The translations under genes and the position numbers were made by a program. From assembly GCA_023055505.1 (NCBI GenBank), contig JALIRH010000007.1, positions 27,943,720-28,007,719 on the forward strand: a stretch of DNA of 64,000 bases, read 5' to 3'. This stretch comes from Callipepla californica brunnescens (Eukaryota > Chordata > Aves > Galliformes > Odontophoridae). Within the stretch, counting starts at the first letter, position 1, and each line of letters begins with the position of its first letter. Shown piece after piece: positions 39,201 through 50,700 of this stretch. The notes under the pieces are model-generated. The model worked only from the letters and a program-made list of their open reading frames with translations. It was not told where the DNA came from and did no database searches.

Positions 39201-40415
39201 AATCTGAACAACAGAAAGAAGGTACACAAGATGGAAAAAAATCAAACCCAATAAAAACTCTGAAGACCTACGTAGAGCAGGCCTTATTTGTCTCCAGTTC
39301 ACTCAGCTTTTGGCACTGGAATTTCCCTAGCAGCAGGATCTCTCCTATAGGTACTGAGTCTCATTTTCTCTGTGCCCTACCTGCTACAACAGCCAGCCAG
39401 TGAGTGCTTAATCCCTGCTCTTCCTCAGGTTTGTCCTTTCAGGACGAATAAGCACAAGAGCAATCCAAAGCTATTGTCTTCCCTATGCAAATATATGTAT
39501 TAGACGTCTGCTGGATTCATCTCCTCACAGATCTGCAGCAAACACCATGTTAAGAACCAGATGAAGCATATTGGACCATAAAATGTTACTGAGCCAGCTC
39601 CCTGATTATGCATGAAAGGTCAGGCCCAAGCGTTTTATTATTCTGTTATAATCTCCACTATGTAGTGTGAATTCATCAGTCCTTTTATTGCAAGTCATTA
39701 ATTCGATTGCAGAAAATGATAAACTACATTTGCTTAGAATATTTCTAGCATAGATGAAGATGGTTTTCACCTGCACTATTAACATCCCTATGTTTATTAA
39801 AATATATTTGAATTTGGATCAAGCATCTGAGTGGGAATATATTTTTCAGAAAAAAAATTTTTTTCATTTTAGCTAATAAATTCAATTATTCTGGGTAACA
39901 TTTGTCTTCTGATAATATACAATTACAATACATCTTTTCTATTATTACAAAAATGAAGGCATCAGCAAATCTGCAACTGGGTTAAATTGAATAGGAAAAT
40001 AGCATGCAACATTTCCAGAAGATGTTAGATTACACGTTAGTTAAGAGCATCTTGAAAGTTTATTTACAAAGAGAAATGTAAACCAGATGCATTTTACTTG
40101 GAAAAAGAAGAACTGGAATTTATCATAATTCCTTATACATAACATAACTGTAAACTAGGATTCTCAAGTATCTATTTATCTGTCTGTAAACTTATTTTTA
40201 GATGTCAAAATGAATCTAGCAGGATTCAGGATTTTGACTCCACGGGGTTGATCTGTACAGATAAAAGCAGACAAGGGGCTGCAGTCACATTTTTCAGTAG
40301 CCCAGTGTGAACTGCCATGTTCCCTTGCCCTTTGTCCTGGGATTAGGCTTTTCAGATGGTGCACATTCCCCTTAGACTCTGATGGTTTGGGAAGTAGGCA
40401 CCTAAGTGTGCCTTT
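36252..40415. other. Unique non-coding stretch
   Basis: No transposon or gene was recognised. A 9-base direct repeat ACGTGCCAC occurs at 36657-36665 and 36689-36697. An ATCT simple repeat lies at 39070-39130. The stretch 39590-39990 is AT-rich and motif-rich like a conserved non-coding element, but this cannot be judged from one genome. The plus-strand frame at 38688-39032 has many Cys codons but no domain I can name. Confidence 0.5.
39070..39130 (+). repeat. ATCT tetranucleotide microsatellite
   Basis: Imperfect ATCT units with TGTG and CATC interruptions over about 60 bases. A typical old tetranucleotide microsatellite. Confidence 0.9.
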
Positions 40416-41180
40416 CAGAGTCACTGAATCATCAAGTCTGGAAAAGACCTCCAAGATCATCTGGTCCAATCATCCACATACCACCTATTTCCCCACTAAA
40501 CCATGCCCCTTAGTACAACATCTAAATGTTTCTTGAACTCCTCTTGGGATGGTGACTCTACCACTTCCCTGGCAACCAGTTCCAGCGCCTGACCACTCTT
40601 TGAAAGAATAATTTTTTCCTAACCTCCGACCTGAATCTTATCTGGCACAACTTGAGCCCATCCTTTCTAGTCCTATTGCTGGTTATGAAAGGGAAGCGGC
40701 TGCTCCCCACCCTTGCCACAACCTCCTTTCACATAGTGGCTGACATTCCCAGTTCTCTCAGCTGCTTCTCATAATACTTGTGCTCCAGATCCCTCACCTT
40801 ACCTGGCACTGAGCTCAGGCTGGTAGGTCTGTAGTTCCCCAGATCCGCCTTATGAAACTTCCTGTAGGTGAGAGTCACATTGGCATGCCTCAGTTCTCTG
40901 GGACTTTTCCAGTTGCACTCATAGATGGTGGAAAGCAGCTTGGCAATCACTTCTGCCAGCTTTCTAAGCATCCTTGGGTGGATCCCATCTTGCCCCAAAG
41001 GCTTGTGACTATTCATGTGGAGTAGTAGGTCTCTAACAGTTTCCACATGAATTGTGGGGAGTTTTTTCTGCTCCCCATCCTATACCTACAGGTCAGGGAG
41101 TGAAGTATCCTGAGGATAATTGATCTGACTTTTAAAGACAAATGTAAAGAAGGTACTGAGAACCTCAGGGTTTTGCATAT
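40416..41180 (-). mobile_element. CR1 LINE with internal deletion, 3' end intact
   Basis: On the minus strand the element runs from about 41180 to 40416. 41180-40800 is ORF2 sequence around the start of the reverse transcriptase; 40797-40416 is the ORF2 C-terminus plus 3' UTR ending in GATGATTCAGTGACTCT. The two parts are far apart in a full CR1, so most of the polymerase has been deleted in between. The junction lies near 40797-40800. Plus-strand landmarks of the 3' part are CTGGTCCAATCATCCACAT and CCAGTTCCAGCGCCTGACCA. It is the longest CR1 in the window and better preserved than the copies at 7.4 and 31.2 kb. Confidence 0.92.
40729..41046 (-). pseudogene. CR1 ORF2 remnant: fused reverse-transcriptase start and C-terminus
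   Basis: One frame of 105 codons stays open across the internal deletion. Residues 13-32 (HKPLGQDGIHPRMLRKLAEV) and the GNYRPTSLSSVPGKV segment are the well-known early reverse-transcriptase blocks of CR1-type LINEs. They are followed directly by LEHKYYEKQLRELG, which belongs to the ORF2 C-terminal domain several hundred residues further on in a complete protein. The catalytic FADD-type region, palm and thumb are missing, so the product cannot be an active polymerase. The endonuclease domain is also absent. It is a defective relic inside the CR1 at 40416-41180. Confidence 0.85.
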
Positions 41181-41234
41181 CCTCTAGATGATCTTTAAGC
41201 TTTCTTCCAACCAACCCATTTTATGGTTCTGTGA
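41181..41234 (+). mobile_element. CR1 3' terminal fragment, opposite strand
   Basis: CTCTAGATGATCTTTAAGC, TTCTTCCAACCAACCCATT and TTATGGTTCTGTGA follow the last 50 bases of the CR1 3' UTR on the plus strand. It abuts the 5' end of the minus-strand CR1 just to its left. The pair could come from an inversion, from insertion of one copy into the other, or from two independent insertions. Confidence 0.75.
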
Positions 41235-41932
41235 AATTCACCTTTCTCTGACCTTTTTCCATTGGATGGGTTTTGTTCTCTGGTATTGCTATCTACTTGT
41301 CTTTCAGTGATGGTAGCTTGAGAAGGCTGAAGCAGGCTTTTCATCAGATAGGTCTTCTCTAGGAATTGCTCCTGTTTCATATAATCCTCAAGGAGCACAG
41401 TGAAGATTAGCCTCATCTAGCTTTGTTTAGATTAATGTAGAAAGTAATATACAAAACACCTAGGTGATAAATAGCAGCCACTGTCAGATTCTACACTCTG
41501 GGTCTTGTACCTGTATTGTGAAAGAAACATAAGCGACAACAGGAGAAACTTTAGAGCACTTGATTCACAGCAGGATAAACTTGGTTTCCTTGCCTACTGC
41601 AAAGCACATCCTAGTGGGGAAGCTGGCCTTGGAGAAGTTTATCAGAGTTACAAGGTAGAAAATTGCCTTACTTTATTAATCATTTGCAATTGTGAACAAT
41701 TACTTCCCCAGATACCTTATTTCCCTGCTCCCTGAAAAATTCCTCCCTCTGAGGCACTGTTAGTCTGTATATATCATTCCCCTACCGGGAACTCCCTCAC
41801 TTACTTCATTTAACAGCTCTCTTACACTTTGTTCCAGCAGATAGTCTTCCAAATTATTTCTCACAGGACTATGTCATGTATTTTAACAACATGAAGAAGC
41901 TGGAAATGGCAGACACTAATGCAGAATCCCCA

Positions 41933-42024
41933 CCCCCCCAAACAAACAAACAAACAAACAAAAACATAAAAAGAAACACCTCCCAAAAAACAAACAAAAA
42001 CAAATAAAACAAAAACAAAAAACA
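41933..42024 (+). repeat. C7 followed by CAAA-type simple repeat
   Basis: A run of C leads into five perfect CAAA units and then degenerate CAAA/CAAAA units. A compound microsatellite, about 90 bases long. Confidence 0.92.
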
Positions 42025-42109
42025 GGAACTGAACCAAGCAAAAGAAAGGAAAAATCTGTTCCAAATATCCAGTGAATAAATTAAGAATGAATTCATCTTG
42101 TTTGAAGAC

Positions 42110-42486
42110 AGTAAATTAAACTAGAGGTTTCTGCTCCCATTGGGGTGACACCTCTGACAGTCTCCATGGCATCAGAGCTGTTGGGATGACCTGCCCTTTT
42201 CCACCCAAGAGAAGCAGATGGATGTCATGCCAGTTGGTGTTTGCCCTTCATTTACCTGCTACTAGCCAGACACATTCTGCAATAGCTTTACCATCTACCT
42301 CCCAGAAGGAGTTACAACAATGGATGATAGCAGCCCCATACCCATTGGTGTCCAAGAAACTGTACTGGCCCCAGTGGGAAGGACAGTTCCTTTCAGGGTG
42401 GTAGGCTCCATGACAGCAGCTGTAACATCTTGCAGCCAGAAGAGCTCTGTTACCTACTGTCAGCACTACAAAAAAAAAAAAAAAAA
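42110..42486 (+). other. Possible poly(A)-tailed retrocopy, parent unknown
   Basis: A block that is more GC-rich than its flanks, from about 42130 to 42469, ends in 17 A at 42470-42486, followed by CACC and more A. This layout resembles a processed pseudogene or other LINE-mobilised transcript on the plus strand. No parent gene was recognised in either strand, no target-site duplication was found, and CR1 machinery does not normally leave poly(A)-tailed copies. On the minus strand, 42248-42544 is open with a GAYHPERNCPSHWGQ-like segment that I cannot assign. Confidence 0.25.
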
Positions 42487-43084
42487 CACCAAAAAACCGT
42501 CTCTGAAAATGAAAACTGTATCCTCTTGAGTTTCCCCAAACCATGGATTTTGAGCATTTCTACTGCTTCAAGTTTTAAAATCTTTCTTTACATGCTGAGA
42601 CAGAAAATATTACTGCAGTGCAAGGTATTGTTTTTCTCTCTCTGCTTCTTGCCAGACAGTGTGTAACTGTCAGTGAAGAGCCCACACAGATTTGTTAGCT
42701 TGTTGCCTTCATTTCAGTATCAGATTTGTCCTCCTCCTTTCTAAGGAGTCAGACTTTACAATTCCCACATAATAGCTGTGTATACAAATTCAAGTAAACG
42801 TTCTTGCAGAACTTAAACTCCTTCTCAGTATTTCAAAGATGTAGGAATGAGGCCCTTACTGACAGCATATGAAAGGACAAATATGTTAGTATATCATTGT
42901 GAAATGTGTTTAGTTAAAGTAAATATAAAAGCTGACTGAAGCAATATACTCAAGATTTTTTATTTAGTTATATATTATTTCTTATTACCTTTTTGATGTA
43001 AGCATCTGTGTGAGTGTGATGTGCTGGGTTAAACATTTTCTCTACCCTTCTGGGAGAATCCTGGGTCCTCCTGCTTTAAGGAAA

Positions 43085-43342
43085 TGAGATGGCTTTGAAT
43101 TTGGCCTTCAGAAGAAGCAAGATTTAGACTGAATATAAGGAAAAGGGTTTTTTAAGGTAAGAGTGGAATGAGGCTCTGGAACAGATTACCCTGAGAGGTG
43201 GTAGATGCCCCGTCCCTGCAGACACTCAAGACTGGACAGGGCTCTGAGCAACCTGATCTAGCTGTAAATGACCCTCTTAATTGCAGGGAAACTGGACTAG
43301 ATGACCTTTAAGGGTTCCTTCCAACTCAAATGATTCTATGAT
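43085..43342 (+). mobile_element. CR1 LINE, 3' end fragment (first of tandem pair)
   Basis: CAAGATTTAGACTGAATATAAGG, GAGGCTCTGGAACAGATTACC, CTGGACTAGATGACCTTTAAGG and CCTTCCAACTCAAATGATTC occur in CR1 order. The copy ends at AATGATTCTATGATT. The early part corresponds to the ORF2 C-terminal codons but is not open. Confidence 0.92.
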
Positions 43343-43359
43343 TTAGTACACTTCATATG

Positions 43360-43631
43360 GTGGTAGGACAGGAGGGAGTGGCTTTGGACTAGAGGAGATG
43401 GAATTTAGGTTGGGTTTAGGTAGGAAGAGTTTTTTTATTCAGAGGGTGGTGAGGTGCTAGCATGGGCTACACAGAGAGGCTGTGGACGTCTCAGTCTTGG
43501 AAGTGTGCCAGGTTGGATGAGATCCTGGGCATCATGATATAGTAAGTGGCAACTCTGCCCATGGCAGGGGGCTTGGAACTAGATAATCTTTAAGGTCCCT
43601 TCAAACCTAATCCATTCTGTGGTTCTATGCT
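43360..43631 (+). mobile_element. CR1 LINE, 3' end fragment (second of tandem pair)
   Basis: It begins with a GGTAGGACAGGAGGGAGTGG block and continues through CAGGTTGGATGAGATCCTGG, CCCATGGCAGGGGGCTTGG and AACTAGATAATCTTTAAGG. It ends in ATTCTGTGGTTCTATG. It lies directly after, and on the same strand as, another CR1 3' end but differs from it clearly in sequence, so it is a separate insertion and not a recent duplication. Confidence 0.92.
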
Positions 43632-46071
43632 TCCATGAATAGGAAGTTTGAGAAAAACTGTCGATCTGCTCTTTATACCTTTATCACTCTATCCAAAATG
43701 CATAGAAGTTGCACATCTCTGCTGTTATGCAGGAGAATGAGAGTGAAAACACTGGGAGAGAAAGACTGAAAGGGAAGAGAGTTCCATGGGGAAGGTCCAA
43801 AGGGAGACAGCTTCTCCTTCCCATGTCCTAGGGGACTAAATCTTTCTTTTCTGTTAGAGAAAGCACAGATGACAACAGAATAAAACCCAGCAGAAATTCT
43901 TCCCTTCCGAAACATCTGTCCAGGGTCTTCTTACCATAACTCCAATTAGACTGATACTTAGGGTGAATGGCTAACCAGAAGATCCTAACTTCTCTGGCTC
44001 CATGAATGTCTAAAGATTGGTGAGGCAGGCTGCTATATTCATAAGGAGGAGCACTTTCCTTACAGTACCACAGGTTGTGGGGCATGCTCTGGTGGATGGA
44101 AAGTGTATCTTGGATGATACAAGTCACACTAGCCTGATCTTTTGCTCCATCCCTTGACAGTGCCCACTAAGCTAAGTTTTCCCTATAAGGAAAAGATGGT
44201 TCATTAAATTTAGGAGCTAAAAATAAAATTTGTTATGCAGAGCCATTTAGAACATAATCTGATATCAAATGGAATTTCAGGGATGGTGCTACCTGGCAAA
44301 CAGGTAAGAATACAAGTGTTTGAGAGATTTTCTTGAGCTACCAGCAAGAAGTCAAAGCTACACATGACGAACTAAAAGTTCCTCCTTCAAGAAAATTAAA
44401 TTAATTATGTTTTGGTTTTTTTTTTTTTTTTTCAATAATAAAAGGTGAAGAACTTCTCTTAACAACAGAAACTTGTCACAGTGAGCTACCACTTAGTGCA
44501 TGTACCAGTATTATATGATATACTGTTTGTATAGACAAGCATCAGGAAGAATTACTCAAGAAAGTGCAGCCGTTAAAGAATTTCAAAGAACTGGGCATAC
44601 TGAAAGATGTGACGGAGAACTGCAAGTCAGATGCACTGACTGCAGCTACAGATTAGAAAACACCATCTCTCTGACTATCTTGACAGTAATATCTGACAAT
44701 TCTGCAACTTATCTGTTTCCAAAATATTATGATTCCATTCTTTATTTCATAATTACTAATCTTTATATATATTTTTTTCCAATTTTTTTCTTTAAATACA
44801 ACTTCATTAGCGTTCTTCTATCTCAAGAACATGTAGACATCAAGATGGCAATTCAGACCTGCTAATACAAAAACTTCTCATACGAATTCATAAGCATCTG
44901 AATAGTGGAACAAAAAGCTCTGCTTCTAAAGATGGTGAGTTATGCAGGAAATACGTGAAATAGTTAAGCAGATACTTAGAGTAACAGAGCTTCTTTGTAT
45001 ATCTAACATTTTTTGGTACATTTGCTTTTTCTCTTTACTTCTAAAACAGTGTGAGTGGTGCCAGAATGTTGTGAATCTCTAATTTCTAATAAAGTCAGGA
45101 ATTCTAAATACAAAAAGTGTTCTTGATGTCTCTCTGAATAGCTTCTTGTGTCTGACTGAATACGATTCAAATTACCAAATGTTAAGAGCCCAAATTTTCT
45201 GCCTTGCCAATAGAGTTCTTTTCCAGAGAACTAATCTGAGCAGTAAGTAAACATTATGAATGGTTCCTCAATGTCATTATCTATATTAATGTACAATAAT
45301 TGATTTTCAAGAATTATGTTTCTGGACTGATTATGAACTAAACATTTCGTTTTTTCATTTTGTAGTTATCCATGCTGCTAGTTATCTGTAACTTAGCATA
45401 TTCTTTCCTCTAGGCCTAACATGATAAGGTAGATGGCAGAAAAAGCAAGCTGATATAAAAAACAAACAAAAAAAAAAAAGCAAAAACACCAAAGCAAACA
45501 CATACAGAGGAAAGAAACCTTGGCTGAAACTATTTAAATGCACAGTGTGAGTGTTGTGACCTTATTCTCTTCCTGATGAGATCCACAATTACGTTATTAG
45601 TTAGACCTGAAAATTAGTAGCTACAGGTAAATCAGAGAGCACACATTCATAGTAGTGATTTAAACAAAAAGTATTGAATAACTTCATTTAAAAGTGTTTG
45701 GTAGGTTTCTCCTAGTTCATTAATTAGGGAAAGGGACCACTCTCCTATCCACCTGAGTGCAATCAATAGTGTTATACCTTAAGGAATACACTGGGAGGTG
45801 CAGGAATAAAAGCTCAGTGAAACAGGAGCATCTCTGGGGTGCCAAGGAGAGTTGAAATGCATCCTTGTTAATAAATATCTGGGCAGATATTTTAAAGTCA
45901 TTGTGTGATTAATACTCTGTATATCTACATTTCTTGGCTTACTGTTGAAATCAGTCAGGAATGGGAGCTCATAAAGAGTGCCAGAGGAAGCACGGAAAGG
46001 ACAAAAGGGAAAAATAAATAAATAAGAACCTGGGATCAGTGGCCAGTATGCCAGATAATTGCGTTGCCATT
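43632..46071. other. Unique non-coding stretch
   Basis: No gene or transposon was recognised. T17 lies at 44416-44432 and an A-rich CAAA tract at 45457-45479. The plus-strand frame at 44500-44865 has a hydrophobic C-terminal half made of Tyr/Phe/Ile, typical of AT-rich chance frames. Confidence 0.55.
44416..44432. repeat. Homopolymer T17
   Basis: A run of 17 T, with no associated element recognised on the minus strand. Confidence 0.9.
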
Positions 46072-46556
46072 GCCAGAGGGATCTCAGTAGGCTGGAGAAA
46101 CAGGCTGATAGGAACCTCGTGAAATTCAGTACTGAGAACTGCCAAGTCCTGCATCTGAAGAGAAATTATCACATAAACCAGGACAGACTGAGAGCTGACA
46201 GACAATAAACCACCTCTACAGAGTGGGATCTGGAGGGTCTTGCTGGGTACCAAGTTGACCATGAGCCAACGCAGTTTACAGTACCCTTGTCTGCATGAGG
46301 TTAACTGTTCCAATAGGTTTAGGAGGTGATTTTTCCTCTATACTCAGCACTGGTGAGACACATCTGGAGTTCTGGGTCCAGTTCTGGACTCCTGAGTACA
46401 AGAGAGATGCGGACATGGAAGAGACAGAAAAATATTGGAGGGACTGGATGTCTTTCATGGTAAGAGAGCTGGGACTGTTCAGGCTGCAGAAAAGAAGTTA
46501 CTGCGAGTGTGGTCAAACATTGGTACAGGTTTCCCAGGAAGGCTGTGGGGTTTTCA
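46072..46556 (+). mobile_element. CR1 LINE fragment lacking its 3' terminus
   Basis: CAGAGGGATCTCAGTAGGCTGG and GGCTGATAGGAACCTCGTGAA open the match. These are followed by TGCCAAGTCCTGCATCTGAAG, CTGGAGTTCTGGGTCCAGTTC, AGCTGGGACTGTTCAGGCTGCAG and CAGGTTTCCCAGGAAGGCTGTGGGG. This is late ORF2 (C-terminal domain) on the plus strand. Part of the region between the GGGACTGTTCAGGC block and the CCAGGAAGGC block is missing, and the final 3' UTR is absent. No frame is open across it. Confidence 0.88.
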
Positions 46557-47544
46557 GGAAATAGGTACTATTTTAGTACATGATAAGATGAGCTTAAGTA
46601 AATAATAGAGATTCATTTCAATGCAAAGCAATTCATCTTGCTTAAACTGACAACCATGCTGTACATGATGTGCCAGCCCATGTGATATACAGACTTCCAT
46701 GAATAGGCTTAAAAACAATATTACAGAGTACAAATGTAGTAGATGATCTCATAAAAGATATTACCTCTTCCCACAAAAATCATCTAGCTCATCTCTGCAG
46801 GATCACGAGTAAAAAATTAAATGACACTTCTGGAACAGGATTGTTTTTATTCTGGAATAAAGCTTTTTAATTGTTCCCTGCCTGTTCTTGCTTCTGTATG
46901 ACTGTTAATGTCTTTGTATTATTGCAAGTAGATGAAGCATTGCTCTTCATTAATAACAAAGTACGCTATAGGAGAGGTAAATTTCCAAAGAACTGTGCTG
47001 GGAAATGGGTGTCCTTCTTTGACTAGAATTGCAGAAATCTTCTAACTGAAGACATCGGTGTATTACGGTCATTGGATCCATTCTCTTGGGTATCATTTAC
47101 ATAAATAATAAAATAAAATGTAAAACTGAAAAAAAAGAGAGTTACTCATTATGTGAAGGAAAGAGAGATAGACTGCATTGTTTTGGTTTTGATAGCAACT
47201 TCTTATTTCTGAGAACAATTTGAGATTTGGTACCAATATATGAATAAGAGATATGAGAACAAAATGTTACTTTTAGGATTATAGGAACAATGGCACAATT
47301 GCAGCAAAAACATCTTTTCTTTTTCCCATTTATCTCCAGTCCCACCCACCCCCTGAGGTAAACAGATTAACCAAGTTTATCAGTAGAGGCTTATGGGTGT
47401 GTTTATCCTTGAAAAAAGAAATTCTAGATGGGATCTGATTGCTGTCATCAATCACCACCACTGACATTCTTAAGAAAACAAATCAGGGTTTTTCTAAGCA
47501 TGTACATCGGAAAGGCAAGAGATGATGATCTTGGGTTCTCTTAA
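46557..47544. other. Unique non-coding stretch, nothing seen
   Basis: About 1 kb of AT-rich DNA between two CR1 fragments. No coding frame, RNA gene or repeat of note. Confidence 0.55.
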
Positions 47545-47772
47545 GGGAAATTCCAACTGCACATAAGAAAAACATCTCCTTTGAGAGTAGTGAAAAACAG
47601 CTCTAAACTACACAGGAGCCTACGGAATCTCCAACCTCAGGGAGTAAAAACTCAGGCGTAAAAAGTGCCAAGCAGCTTGATCTGACTTTGAATAGAGCTG
47701 TACTATGAGCGTGGAGTTGGACTAAGTGGTCTCTAAATATCCCTTCCAACCTCAGCTACTCTGTGTCTCTAC
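47545..47772 (+). mobile_element. Diverged CR1 LINE, 3' end fragment
   Basis: GAGTTGGACTAAGTGGTCTC, then AAATATCCCTTCCAACCTCAG and CTACTCTGTGTCTCTAC, follow the CR1 3' end on the plus strand. The upstream part (AACATCTCCTTTGAGAGTAGTGA and following) fits the end of ORF2 loosely. It is an older copy than its neighbours, and the 5' limit is uncertain. Confidence 0.75.
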
Positions 47773-50700
47773 TGTACAGTTCAAATTCATTTCTCATGGA
47801 CCTCAATCCTATAAACCTATTTTGAAAAGATCTAATGGAGACATGAGAGGAAGATCATTGATTTCTTTGTGCAATCGAGTAATGGAAGATACTGAAATTA
47901 TGAAAATTATGAACAAGAAAATATGTATTTAATATTCATAATTATGATTTTGTTCTTTGGGAGATATATTTTAGTCTTCTTGTGTGCCTTTTCAAATGTG
48001 ATCTCATAGAATTTACACAGTATCATTTGAAATGACACTTCAGGACTTTTCTATTCAGTTGCCTATTATCACTGTTCTGTCAAGTCAAGAACTATTGTTT
48101 ACACAAAATACATGACAGGAAAAAATTGTGTACTCTGTATTCCACACTTACATATTTTTATCCCCAATACCTCTTTCTTCGTGTTGTTTTTTTAAATTAG
48201 AAGATAAAAATCTTGGAAAATGACAAAAGACATGAATGGTAACAAGGCATTTGATCTTAAATTGTATGGGAAAAAAAATGAATCCATTATGATATAGAGG
48301 TTCTTGAATAGACCAAGGCTTGACAAATCATCTGGGAAAAAAAAATATTTAGAAAAATAGAACCAGGACAGTGACTCTATTTCAAAGACACAGGGAAAAT
48401 GACTTTTATGTGGGAAAAAAAAAACAAAAACATTTTCTGAGAAGATACAGGATTGATAGCCCTTCTGCTATGGCTGAGGAACAGATGAATAGAAAAAAAG
48501 TCTCAGAGTCCCAGAACCCATTAGGAGTTAAGCTCAGTAATATTAAATGTTGCTCAGAATCACACTGGTAAATGAAGGAAATATACTAAGAGGAAAAACA
48601 CAGTAAACCCAAAAAGAACATGAACTTCTCTTGACTCTGATTAATATTTATGTCAGTCTTTAAATGTCTTTGGTAAACCTTGTGGAAATGTTCAAATGGA
48701 AAATTAAGCTGAGACTATATATTCTTTATGGGATTCAAAAGCTAATAGTAATCTTTTATGGTATTCTACTATGGCCATAGACTAGGTTGCTCATAGTGCT
48801 AATCAAACAGACTCTTGCTAGCCATAGAGAAAATCAAAACATAACTTGAAGCTCTGATCAACCAATCAAAACGATCTCCCTTTGTATGAAAGTGATGACT
48901 AATTTTCAGAATGGAAGTTTCACACCTTGGATTCTTTCATGCAAGCAGTCATTAGTACTTACATATGGGCTAATTGAAACTGCATGAGAGAGGATCTTTC
49001 TGGGATAATTAATTTCTGCCACTAATTTAAACACAGAATGCAGCAAGAGATATTCCTCTTAGTTCTTTTCCAGTATTACCCAGTTTTCAAGGGAGCAAGC
49101 ATTCCTTAAAGAAATGGGTGAAACTTTCTCACTGGGACATAATTTCATTGCTTTTATTGAGATATAAAAGAGGAAAGAGATTCAGATGGAAGCTACTGGT
49201 GGCCACGTTCAGAAGGATACTGAAAGTCTAATCCTGTTACCTGAAACTGTTGTGTCTGTATGACAGCCACAAACTGATTTGTTTTGTTCTTCAACATTGG
49301 GAAGACAGAAATGAGCATCTTTACTGAGGAGGAAGGGTAAATACAAAGGCAATACAAAGACAATGAAAAGGTAATGCTTAGGGAAAAAAATTGCCACTCT
49401 GCTCAAGAGAGAAATTCACTTCTGGCTGTCCTGTCAGGACAAAATGCTGACAATGACAATTAAAATTTGAACTGTATAAAGAGGCTCAAACTCAATATCC
49501 TGGAGCTGCTGGACATCAGGAACCAGACCTCTCCAAAGGACTCCAAACATCCCACCAGTATCCAGCCCCAGATCTCGTGTTTTACTACCTGGCTTGTCTG
49601 GCTTCAAGCTTGTTGGCAGGTTGCACACACAGAAAAGAGGGAGCACACAAGGTTACCCACTTGTTATCTCCTTATTCTTCTGTTTTCCAAAATCATTCCT
49701 TTTCCATTTACCTTAATGACTCTCTTTGATTCTTTCCCATAATACTGTTTAGTAAGTGGAAAACTGACACACAGTCCACCTCAGAAAGCTTATAATAAAA
49801 TTGCTTTTCATTTAAGAAGAAGGGCAGTCTTGTTTTTCTTCTTTTGTTTACAAAGTTGCATATGAACTTTAACAACTTCAAGGCTGCACTTGAATGGTTC
49901 ATTAAATGGCCTGTCAATCGTCTTCTTCAGATCTATGTACCTACATGTTCAATTTATTTATATTTTTGTTTCTTGTCTTTTATGGTGAATAGCCATTAAC
50001 CAAATATCCTTCCAAGGTAAGCATTAAGAGAATAGAGCCTTAAGGTTAAATGAGCTACACACAATACAGTAGTTTCCTCTGACTAATGCAAACACAGGGT
50101 TTGGGAGATAATTATTTTGAAAGAATCCTGCACTAGCAGCTCCTGATGGCTTGAACCTTAGCCAGGGATTCCAAGCACGTGCAAATCTAGGACCTTCTGG
50201 TCCTGCTGGTGAAATCCCAAAGCTGTACTCTGAAACACTCTAACTAGAATTTTTACAGGGGCCCTGACTCCTCCAATAGTGGACTGGTTCGCCACAGACA
50301 ATTTGCCTACTTTGAGTGGGACTCATCTAATTTTGTTCAGGTTTCTGAAGGCTGGACACACAAGATACATGAACTAATCATTAAGGTCCCTCCATAGTGA
50401 ATAAAAACAGAGAAGCAAACCCAAAAGATGAGTCATCCTACTTTTCCCACACAGCTGCCTCAGGACAAAACAAATCCTGCTCTGGAGATGTCTTTCTCTG
50501 TCTATTGACTGTAGAGGAATCAGGATTATTAACCTTGTCTAGACACTTCACTTTCCAATCACATGGTTTAATTTGAAAAGTTTTCCCTTTGTTGTCATTG
50601 AAAATAGGAGCCAAACTACCACACTTTTATGATGAGAAGATTGAAGAATGGTTTGAATTTTGCATTAGTTGCAAAGTGGTTTTGTTTTTGTTTTTAGTTG

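Larger units (their letters stand above)
41235..43084. other. Non-coding stretch with simple repeats
   Basis: Contains the CAAA-type repeat at 41933-42024 and a GC-richer block ending in A17 at 42486, both listed separately. The phenylalanine-rich minus-strand frames at 41861-42096 are translations of the simple repeat. No gene was recognised. Confidence 0.55.

Noticed and set aside
41861..42096. Phe/Val-rich frames on the minus strand
   Set aside because: They are translations of the CAAA-type simple repeat at 41933-42024.
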